Assembly: GCA_027943335.1 (NCBI GenBank)
Contig: BSBK01007029.1
Location: forward strand, 1,178,001-1,242,000
Direction: 5' to 3'
Source of the DNA: Chamaecyparis obtusa
Taxonomy: Eukaryota > Streptophyta > Pinopsida > Cupressales > Cupressaceae
DNA length: 64,000 nucleotides
Shown: positions 39,427 through 51,400 of the stretch, piece after piece
Layout: each line of letters opens with the position of its first letter
How positions within the stretch are numbered: position 1 is the first letter of the stretch
Position numbers and translations under genes: made by a program
The notes under the pieces: model-generated
Database searches by the model: none
What the model saw: only the letters and a program-made list of their open reading frames with translations
What the model was told of the DNA's origin: nothing

Positions 39427-42400
39427 CTCGAGTATTGACATATCTTTACTAGTATTGACTCATAGTGTTTATCCGACTGAAGCTACAAAACATCAACACT
39501 CCTTAGCCAGGGAAGATTAAACACATGATTAGGATAAGAAGATATCATTTACCGTGATATCAGAGATATGGTCTGACTAGGAATATCAAGTTGCATGATA
39601 TTCACCATAACTCATTGTTTCATAAGAATATCATCTCATGATATTCGGAGTATTGGCCACATAACATCAAGTCGCATGATACTCGGCAAGTACTCAAAAT
39701 AATGTGAAAAGATATATTACCTTAATGTAATATTAGAGTTTATAGAGATATCATCTCATGATATTAGGAGTAATGGCCACAAAATATCAAGTCACATGAT
39801 ATTCACCATGTACTCAGAGTACTGGCCTACCAACATCAAGTCTCATGATGTCCACCAGGTACTCAACGAATATTTTAGATATCACCTCAATATGATATCA
39901 AAGATATGGTCTGACCAAGAATATCAAGTCTCGTGACATTCACCATAACTCAAAAAATATTTTAGATATCACCTCAATAGGATATCAGAGATATGGTCTG
40001 ACCAAGAATATCAAGTCTCATGATATTCACCATAACTCAAAAAATATTTTAGATATCATCTCAATATGATATCAGAGATATGGTTTGACCAAGAATATCA
40101 AGTCTCATGATATTCACCATAACTCAAAAAATGTCCTATAGGTAATGTGCACATGTACTCTCAATAATACTTACCATAGGAACATTCCTATCATCTATCA
40201 TGATCTGTTTCAGCCATCATAAGATGTCTATCATGATAGAAGATCAAGTTATTATAAGATCATCAACTTCCAATAACTTTAACAAATACAAGTGATAATC
40301 TTTTGGAAGTCGTCACTTCCTCATGATTTACACAGGGCCCAAAAGGCATTCATGGTTCCTAGTCCTGTGACTGTTATAGTTTCTCGATCACTGGAGAATC
40401 TATCTTAGTATGGACTCTCTGAATCAATACGACCAAGATTATCAAAAGTTGATTTAACCATATCCTCTATCTTCTCCCTTTAAAGCTCAAGTTCTTGTAT
40501 CAACCTCTTGTCTTCTTTTGAAATGTCAGACTCCTTCTGCATCTGGTCTCAATCATCAATTCGTTTGCAAGCATTAAGTTCTTTCTCCCTTGTATGCAAT
40601 TTTCTTGTGCTTTCGTCTTGAAGGTATGTCAGAGAGAGATTACAAATAGCTCACTAAACTTTCTCCCGAAAATACCAATGATAGAAGCATACAAGATTTT
40701 ACTAACCAATAGTATAGCATGAATTACAAACTTAAAAAATTATGTGCATTAATAAAACATGGAATACTTATCTTTTATAAATTTCAAGTATTTCATAATG
40801 TAAGGTGAGCCCATATAGAAAATATCATGCAAATTCACATAATGATGTTGCCATTCTATAACATTACCAGAATTCTTCACATTACCAGATTTCGCATAGA
40901 CCCGTACACAATTGATCATAACTTTTGAGCCTGACACTTTCTCACCAATCACTCCAGTGAGATTCTTCTAAATTTGTTTATCACCAACATATCCAAAATT
41001 CAGAAAAATTCAACGGTGTATTTGTGAGATGTGGTCCTCGTACTGAGATTGCATTTTTTGAGATAGTCACACATTCACCATCAACAAACTACTCTCTTAC
41101 ATTGTAATGTCCCCTTCTCTGAAATGGAATTTAATGATAATAATGTTAAAATATAAGATTAAATAAACAAATAAATATAATTATAATTAAATATATATAA
41201 TTATAATTTTGTTGATAAAAATTAATATATAACGGTTGATATATATATATGCTTGACACCACTTCTCCAAGGCTCCTGTCCATATCTTAGGTAGTGTCCT
41301 TTTTCTTATTTAATGCGATAGATCTTACACAAATATATGGACAAGTTGCTCAATTAGCAGTAGATTTTGTTAAAAGATAGTCTTATCCCTGGCCTAACGC
41401 TGCATGATGCTCCCAAAGAATGTGATTTATACAAAGGTAAAGTTCTAGTTGGTGATGTCTTCAGCCATTCAGATTTGTACAAGAAATCTGGTTTTCTAAG
41501 TGTTTACATTGCTTTAAAGCTAGCAATTTATGAAGTAAAAGAGGAGTTTCTTGCAACCATCAAAACCTGTAAGGAACAAATAGGGGTTTTGGTCTGTGAC
41601 AAGATACTGAAGTTTATAGAGCACTAGTTTCTTGACAAATCATGTGTTACAATGCCTTCACAAACTTTGCCGCACATCTCTGGCTGCAAATGAAGGATTT
41701 TCAGCAGCATAAAGTGGATACATCATTAGTTTTTGGTATGCTTTTTGTCTAATTGTGGTCCTATACCATTTTGTTACAGATCACTACTTTGCTCTTATTT
41801 CATAACAGTATATACTAGAAGAGTAGTGTCATATGGTTTTTTGGATAGGGGTTTTCTTATTGGACCTATATCTTTGGCATAGATTGTTATAAGATATGCA
41901 TACACTTCTATTTTTGGTTATGGCTATCATAGAAATTTTGTAATTCTCCTCTTGTATGGAAATCATACATATATATGTAAATATTTAATCTATATTAATA
42001 TAAATTAATCAGGCTCTTGCCTTCTGCTTAAATAAACAATACAGATTCAATAATAATTCAATCAATCAAATTTGTTTAATTAAACTATAGAGACTAATTT
42101 ATTTAAATTAATTTTTCAACTAGTAATATGGTGAATCACATACACCATCCTCGTCTCAATCCAGTTATTGATGCTTGCCTTGTTCAATCGAAAAAATAGG
42201 GGAAAACTCGGTGGTGTAATTGTGGATTTTGGGTTTTCTTTCTCTCAAGTTTTTGCATATAAAATTTTTGCTGTTCAAGTTTTATTTCCTTTCGGTTCCC
42301 TTTTAAAGTGATGATATGCATTGAGGATTTCCTTTGCATTCATTTTGTCTCGACCTTATGTATTTTGGTTGTGTTTTGGACGATTTTGATCTCTTTCCCT

Positions 42401-45400
42401 TCGCGTTGGATGTTTTCCAGAGGTTTTTTTCATCCTCTCTGTATATACACTTTCACATGACATAATTTTTACTGATTATTATTAATATATTTATTCTTTT
42501 TGCCTTTTATTTTTAAAAATATTATTTCATTTATGCTAAATATTTCACTTCAATGAATGATAGATTTATATAATATTCTTCTAACCGAAATAATGTAATG
42601 CAATAGATCTTTTTCCACTCAAGCATTAAATATGCTGCAAACATGTAACACATATTTTAAAGTAAATTTAAGTGAGAAGATGATTGAAACTCACATAATG
42701 ATTCAATTACACTTTACAAGATTTCACAACACATGGATTGCAAAATTGCCATTGATCTAGATTCGGGTTGAGACAAATTTGACAAAGATTAAGAAGGATG
42801 AGATGGCTAAGTAGGATTCATGTCAACTTCCCCTCATCAAACCGTTGGTCTGATACCTATAAATTTCTTGCACTTTCAAGCCAAACATTAGGCATACCTA
42901 CTCCAAATAATGATAACTAAAGCAATATAATATAACTGACATGGAATACATCATAACATGATACAAGATCTTTACATGTATTGTAAGTCATCTAGAATCT
43001 AAAATGATTAAGATAAGTGATATATTACAAAGGAGTGGAATACTCCTTAAATAGGTGATTACAAAAGAGCCTTCCATAATAGAAACAATTGAGAACTAAA
43101 GACCTAAAAAAAGAGTTACTAAAAACTAAATAAACAACTTGGATGACCATTATAAGCTAAATATAATAATATTACTTGAATACCCTCCCTTAATGATCAT
43201 TCTGCTATCTATACCTCGTTTGTCCTGAAATTTTACAAATTTTTTGGACTTAAAAGACTTGGTAAGAATGTCTACAGTCTGATTATCAGTTGGAACATAC
43301 TACGACATCATTGATCCATCTTTTGCTAGTTGGTGTATGAAATGACAATGAAGCTCCACATGTGTTATATGCTCGTGGAAGACCAGATTTTCGGCAAGCT
43401 TTAGCACCTATTCTTTGTCACAAAACAAGGGCGAAGGCCCTGCTTGAGACATTTTCATGTCAAAAAGCATCCTTTGAAACCATATTGCCTCACATGTTAC
43501 TTTAAAAATTCCTTGATACTTTGCTTTTGTCAAAGGAAAGAGCCACTGCCTATTGCTTCTTACTGGTTCCATGTGACTGCACCTATTCTAGGAACTGAAA
43601 ACACACCCAAAAATAGACTTCCTATCATAAACAAAATTTGTTCTGTAAAACCAATCAGCCGAGGATCTTTGCTTCTATTGTATAGAATGACAAAGTCACG
43701 TGTCCCTTTCATATATCTCAGTTTTCGCTTTGATGCATCCTAATGTTTTGTCTTCGGGGTTGTCATGAAAGGAGAAGTGTAACTCACAACCTCACTTAGA
43801 TCAGGTCTAGTGGTTGTAAGATAGATGAGGCTGCCTGTTAGTTTCCTTAAAGCCAACTCATTGACCATTAGTGAGTTTGATTTGGCTGAAAGTCTCAACC
43901 CTTTGTCCATAGGCACATAGACGATTTTTGAATTTGTCATTCTCAACTTGTTGAGCAAACTTTTGGCATATTTAGATTGAGAAATGAAAATATTGCTACT
44001 TGTCTACCAAACTTATAGTCATAGACAATAATGTAGAAGGCCTAAATTTGTCATATCAAAAGCCTGACAACAATTCAATTTGATTTGGTCAAGAAAATTT
44101 GTCCGACTACTAGTAATGATAATATTATCCACATAGATGACAAGAAAAATGATGTCACTACTAGTGTTTTGGACGTATAAACTTGGATTTGAAGGACATT
44201 ATTGAAAGCCCTATGCATCCAGATACTTGTCAATCTTTATGTGCCATGCCCTAGGGGCTTGCTTTAGGTCATAAAGAGCCTTTTGTAGTTTGCAATACCT
44301 AATGATCTTTACTTTCAACTTGATGCCTTGAGGCTGTGTCATGTATACTTCTTCCTCCAAATCTCCATTGTGGAAGGCACTATTTACATCCATTTGATGG
44401 ACTTTCCAGTAAAATTGTGTTGCAATGGCTTCAACAAGATGGATTGTTCTCATTTTTGTCGTAGGAGCAAAGGTCTCCTCATATTCTATGCAAGAATCCT
44501 TTAGTGTCCAACTGTGATTTGTATTTGTCAAGTGCTCCATTAGCTTTGTATTTGACTTTGTACGCCCATTTGCAGCCAATGAGCTTCTTCCTTGGTGGAA
44601 GATAGTATTGTTCTTCAAAAGATTCTGATGTTCAAATTTCCTATTTAGGTTTTCTTCTTGCTGCTGAATAATGCAGAGGCTCGTAAACATTCCAAATGTT
44701 GGCTATAAGAGAAAAGTTCACTGTACTCGACTTGCTCTTAACTCTGGATGATCTAGTTGTTGATGTGAGTTTTATTCCACTACAATGTGCAGAATCTAAT
44801 ACCCAATGCTTCAACATAAAATACTTAGGTACTCAATCCTCTCTCGAATAACATCATTTCTCATGCTAAGCTTGCAAAGTAAGATCATGAAATGATTTCA
44901 AGGTTCCCTTCAACTGTGGACACTCGCTTAGTGAAATAATGTGATTTGTTGGCAATCTTTTAGGGGACACGCTATTCATTCAATGGATATCAACTCTTGC
45001 ACTTCTAAAGATTTGGCTTCGCAATGTGCAATGAAAATATATTGTGATTTTTTCAATTTCCACTTCAACCTAAACTTAAACTTGCAAACTTCAACTACTC
45101 CTCCTAACTTTGAATGGAAGGAGTCATGGATAACTTGGACTCTACTAGATGCAATCTCACCAGCATCTCCACCCATCTAGTGCAAGCTTCTAAGGAACAC
45201 TCGAATGGTTTTCAAATCAATATCTCCTCTTCAATCCTATCAAATGGATGCAAACTAAATATTTAATATCAATAGAAGTTAAGTGCTTTCGATCATAGAC
45301 TTACCACACAAGGCACTCTTACCATCAGCAAGAGGCTAGTGGCCCGGATTTGTTTGAGTCAAGCAAGTAAACATCCACAATTGCTTCCATTCATCTAAAC

Positions 45401-48400
45401 TACTTCAACATGAAAAGAAGTCTACTCCAAGTGGAAGATTGAGGAAACCATGCAACACTTCAAAGCAATATTAAGTAATTCACCATGACAAACCATCAAT
45501 GAACTATCCATTACTTTGAAAGCATCATAGCAACAATTTGATCAAGTCTTTCCCTTAGGTAGCCTACTCTAATCCTACTACTAACTCTCTAGTTTTCAGC
45601 TCCACTACTCTTCTAATTTTCTAACTGTTTGACTCTTTACAAACGAGAAGGCCTTGGTCTTTTATAGATGTTCAAACACAATGAAGGGCCAAGATCGATT
45701 GAAGATCAAGGGCTAGGATTTAACCCCACAAACCCTAATTAACTTACAGCCAATTACATGAGGGCACCATATCGTGGGCCAATAAGAAAATTACAAAGCT
45801 TTTTACAACCAATTAGAAGATAGGACACTTGTCATGCTGTGATTACTTGTGCTTGAATCTGGAATTTTCTGATTGGGGCAGACAACCAATTGCCACCTCA
45901 TCATCCTTATCTTGCTAATCTATTTAAGAACATGTGCTTTGAATCTTGGCTTGTAGAAGTTGTTTGTTAAAACTGCAAATATTTCTTTCTCGATTGTTGG
46001 AAAGTATCTTTCAACATTTCTGACTTTGATTAACTCTTCCAAAATTGTCAACAGCTTGAGGATGATCGTGATGACATTTTCAAATTGTTTGATCTTCAAA
46101 TCTCCTCCACCATTTGGAAATCTTCCTCATGGCCTTGACTTGAATCGCTTGAACTTATAGACTTGATCTATTTTGATGATGTCCTCATGGGGTTGAGTCT
46201 TTCTTGCTTTCTGGGATTTTATCCTGATCTCAATCTGAATTTTGCATGTTGATAGCTTGTCTTGAATCCTTCTCATTTAGAGCCTTGAAGCCAGCCTGCT
46301 TCTGCAACATGCTCCCGAGTTTGATTCACCTCCCTGCAAAGCCAAGGAGGAGCATCAAACCTTGTAAAATGGTAAGTATAAACATGCAAGGAATCCGAAG
46401 ATTTCACAAGAAATAAATTACATCAGATCAAATTAGAATGGGTTGCTTCATAGATTATTTCAATTCAAAATAAGCTAGATCAATTCATTCTTCTTGAGCT
46501 CTAATTTGGATACAATCATCTTTCCATCACCCTCTGAAATGAATTCTCTTAAAATCTGGATGTGACATGAGCTTTGCATTGTGTGGTATACCCAGATTTC
46601 ACCTTATTCTCTCCCTTTCCATCTCATTATTCGCAACAAATCTGCTGAAATAACCCAGGATTGATACACTTTAATGTCTCCACTTGATGTTCTGTTGTCT
46701 TCACAAGACAACTCGCTGCCTTCCATGAAATTTGCTGTCTAACTGGATGCAGTTAGCTGCCCAAAATCTGATGGAAATTCGCAGCTAAAATATGATGGAA
46801 TTCACTGCTTAAATGCAGAGCTAACTCGCTGGAAATGGCAGAGCTAAATGGCCTTTGATTTGGTGTAAGATTAATATGATTTCTATTCTTATTTATAGGC
46901 AATTCAAAGGTGAATAGGTCCGTTACCCTAGATAGGCTGACCTGTATTGAGATTGCAATTAATTTGATTTGAAAATTTGAATTCCCTCTATTGAGGCCGA
47001 CTGGCCTATGCTCGAATTGCATTTTGTTTTGGTTTAAATCTGAATTTTTATCTAAGGCTGACCTGGCCTAAATCTGATGCTGGGCGGGAATCATGAGATT
47101 TTGGGCAAAACAAATGCCCAGGGGAGGGTGGATTCCACCCTCTTTTGGGCAATGCCCTTGGTCAAACTTAGAATCGCCCACCACAAATTCGATCTGCCAA
47201 GGTAAATCCAGTCCGTCACCCTTCAATTTTGGAATAAAAATGCAGTAAAGAACTTAATTTGAGATGATTCTTAAGGTCGGAAATTGCATGATTTTGGGCA
47301 AAAAATGCCCAAGGAGGGTCAGATTCTGACCCTGCTTGTGCAATCTTATCAAATTGTCTTAAATCTGCCCTTGCTCTTATTACTTCATTTGGATTTGAGC
47401 TCAAACTTAGTTCATTTCCTTTGTGACTCGACTTACTTTATGTTTTGTGCAGGATCCATAGGGTGGAAATAGCTAACTTTTGGGCAAAAAGTGCCCAAGG
47501 AGGGTTGGATTCCAACCCTTCTTGGGCAATGCTTTCCGATCAAACTTCAATCTGCCCAACACCAATCTCATTGATCAGACTTTTCACTCGAAACCTCACT
47601 CACTTCCCATCAATTTGATCCATGCCTCAATTGGAGCTAAAATGGAAGGTCGAAAATCTTATGATTTTGGGCATTAAAGCCCAAAAAAGGTCGGATTCCG
47701 ATCTGTTTTGGGCAATCCCAGCCACATTCACTCGATCAAATCCACTAAAACACTCCCTCCTTCAAGTCACCTTTCCATCAAATTCGCCGAGTTTGAATAG
47801 CTTCCCAAAGGCACCGATGATTTGGGCCAAAATGGAAGGTTGGAAATCTTATGATTTTGTGCATTAATGCCCAAAAAGGGTCGGATTCCAACATGTTTTG
47901 GGCAATTCCAGCAAAAAAGTTTCTAAGTCCACAAACCCAACAAATTTTCACTCTTTCAAGTGACTTTTCCATCAATTTCGCTAAGTTTTCATGATTCTGA
48001 GCTGCCACAAACAAATTTGAGTTAAAGTGGAGGGTCGTAATTCTCATGATCTTGGGCAAAAATACCCAGAAAGAGTCAGGTTCCGACCTATTTTGAGCTA
48101 TCTCAGTTAAAACCTTAGTCATTTCTACCACAATTCCCATGATTCTAATAATTTCTCCATCGAATTTTGTTGAGTTTCAAACAGATTTCTGATTGGTACT
48201 AAGGATTTATCAAAAAGAGGGGGAAAAAATCATTTAAGTTTGGGCAAAAATGCCCAAAGAGGGTCGGATTCCGACCCTACTTAGGGCAATCCAGCCAAAC
48301 TCCAAAAAAAAATTCTAACTGTTGAACCTTCTAAATTGCCCTCCTTTCTCATTGATTCACTCAAATTCGCAAGTTTTAAACAAAGTTTAGTGGCATCAAT

Positions 48401-51400
48401 AGATTTTGCCTTAAATAGAGGGGCGAAAGTTGGGCAATATTGGGCATTATTGCCCAAAGAGGGTCGGATTCCAACCCATCTTGGGCATTTCTGCCAAAAA
48501 CTTAGTCACTTCAAAACTTAGTCATTTTTCAGCTCAGGAGGCAGGAGGATTTATACAAATGTAACATTTAAGTATAAGAATTAAGTTATATTTGTATAAA
48601 TACTGTCGGGATACTTGAGATAGGTTTCAACTTTATAGGAGTTATAATAAAGACTAGATTTTGGGGGTTTTAAAAAAATTCCAAACTTAGCCAAACTTAA
48701 GGATTCAGCATGCCTTCAACATTCTAACCTCCCATAACCTTTCTTGTCTTTATGAGGTTGAATTAAAGCAGGAACAAGGATTTTTAAAAGGTTTTAACTC
48801 ATTTCATTCCAAATCCCTTGGTTCCAACTCCATTTCCATGACTAGCTTAGCCCAACTTTTACGCGTATCCTTGACAGTCTTGACTTCCCAGCAAGCCAAG
48901 AATCAACCATCTTAAGGTTTTTGGTTCCACTACATATGTTTGGATTCCTGATGCTAAGAAAACCAAACTGAATTTCAAAAATCAGAAGTTGATGCTTACA
49001 AAATGCAATGACAATCATAAAGCCTACAATCTAATTAATGAGCACACTGATTGCCTAATACAGAAATAGCCAGGACAGGTTGTGGGAGATAACACTGCTG
49101 AAGGCATGCTGAATCCTGAAATTTGGCCAAGTATGGAATTTTTTTAAAACCCCCAAAATCTAGAATCTGCATTTTAACTCCCATGAAGTTGAAACCTATC
49201 TCAAACATCCTGACAATATTTATACAAATATAACTTAAAGTATAAGAAAGAAATAAATGTCACTTATACTTAAATGTTATATTTGAATTTTGTATTAATC
49301 CTCCTCCCTCGGAGCTGAAAAAATGACCAGATATGACAACATGTTACCAAGAAAAATCTCAAAACAATTAATTTTTGGTATTTTTTGCTCTTTCCAAGTG
49401 GCTGGACGCGTCCGAGTCCAGGCCATGGGACTCGGCGAGTCCTGCAGGACTTAGTGAGGAATCGGCCGAGTCAGCTTGCTGGGTCACTGTGCCTCGGCAA
49501 GCCTAGCTTGGCTCGGGGCTCGCCGAGTCCTGTAACTTTGACATATATCACTGTTTTTGGTTGATCTCTGGACTGCTTATTGATAATTGTACTTTATCTT
49601 TCCACTGCTACATATCTTCTTGGACACTTTTCATTAATACCGACTGTCTCAATTAATTGTGACTGTGCTTGTATCTTGCTGTTCTTGGGTCTTTTATGCA
49701 TATTATTGTTTTGAACAACCATCTCATATCATATAACAGTTCTTGATCATTCTTTGCTCCCAACATTGTTATACCTCCTGTCTTATGCATTGTATTGACT
49801 ACTGGGATGCACTCCATTTGCGATCTGTTTTGAAACATTCATTGCTACATATTTATGGAATGCATGTTATTTTTTGTCCCTTTATCTGACTACTGGCCTT
49901 CTTGTGTCCGTATCATGACAGTATTGTACCCTTTTATCAAAATTGTTGTCCATGTTATGATACTGCTACTAATCTTATGAAATCTACCCTATGACTGTAA
50001 GAATGCTTCATTATATGCTGTCTTTGTGTTTGTAAATGATGGAATGACCCTTTAAGGTCTTAGAGAAGGGATAAAAGCCAAAAAGAATCATTAAAACAAT
50101 TAAAAAATATTCATTTTTTACTTTATGGCTCAGCTGGCTGTGACAGAGTCCTGTTGACGTTACTCGCCGAGTCAACAGAGTCCTTGGACTCTGTGAGACT
50201 CAGAAGGACTCGATCGAGTCAGCTGGCAGAGTCCAAAAAACTCTGCAAGCCTGACTTGGCTCGGGACTCGCAGAGTCCTGCCAGGAATCACAGAGTCCTG
50301 CCACTATGTTTTCAACTAAGTTAGCTAACCTTTATCTTTTATCTCTTGGTAGCTGGTGTGGCTACAACTTTATAACTAACCTTTATCTTTTATCTCTTAT
50401 CAATGAATAATATGAAAAGCCCATGTAACTGTCTTGTTAAACATGGGCAACATTCCACAACTCGTTCAATACCCAATGAATCATAACCAGACTATAAATT
50501 GCTTGCAAGTGGTCACCTTTTATTTCCTCTTTATCAGTACCTAAACATAGGTGAATCGACAAAGTTTTTGTTGATCCCAAGCTTCGTCAAGAGGTAGAAC
50601 CCTAAGGGGTGCATAATTTGAGAATTGATTAACAAGGTAAAGTTAGAATGTCTACTTATTCCAGTAAAGGTTTTGTACACCCAAGAAGGGTGTTGGATAT
50701 GCGAGGACATAAAGTTTCAATGCTACATTTACCCTTTTTAAATTTTTTTTTTTTCACGTTTACCCTAATTGGGATATCTTTGTGCTTGTGGTTTTGTTTT
50801 CCCTATTTATGTATGTGTTCCAAGTATTTGATGTTTTTTGGGATTCATTTTAAAGTCCAAATTTGTTTTGTAATACTATATACCTTGCAGATAAAATTCT
50901 AGTGGATAAGTATTTTTGAGGATTAAGATTATTTTCTTATGCTCTTGCTTCTTAATTGGGCAGTTTGATGATATTGGACCACATGGCACAAAGGTTATTG
51001 TTTATAACCTATGGCTTAATGATGATGGTCAAATGGAGCTTGACTTTGAGTCGGACAAAGAGGTAGATAATGACATTTTATGCAATAATTTAAATGAGTT
51101 TTTGATTAATTTTTACTGGAGAGCATTTGCCTTAGTTGATGCTGATAGATTCCAGAAATGGTAAAAGATGATCAATATGTGTATGGGTAGTAGTCTAAGA
51201 AAATTTCAATGATCATTTGTGGACTTTTGAAATATATGCAGGATATTCAATTGAGGGGCGAACCTACTGATAAACAGTTGAGTCAACAACATATTGCAAA
51301 CCGATTACGCTACTCCCTGCGTGTAAGAGCATTCATTATATAAAGAATGTTTGATTTGCTGGAACAGGAACTTCAGGTTTCTTTAGCATTATTAAGTTGT

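Larger units (their letters stand above)
39236..41100 (-). mobile_element. Element D, partial relative of element C
   Basis: LTR-like part 39236-39498 (tgttaagatttttagc ... aaacatcaaca, with a TA run at 39393-39422), then a diverged PPT (reverse of ctccttagccaggga), a hairpin array (39540-40140) and interior sequence closely parallel to 22900-23760 of element C. No second LTR is seen; the right end is lost near 41100. No gag or pol. Confidence 0.75.

Noticed and set aside
41367..41627. 86-codon open frame (MLKDSLIPGLTLHDAPKECD...)
   Set aside because: Composition is protein-like but no family motif, splice context or homologous copy in the window could be found. It is not needed for the MORC frame.
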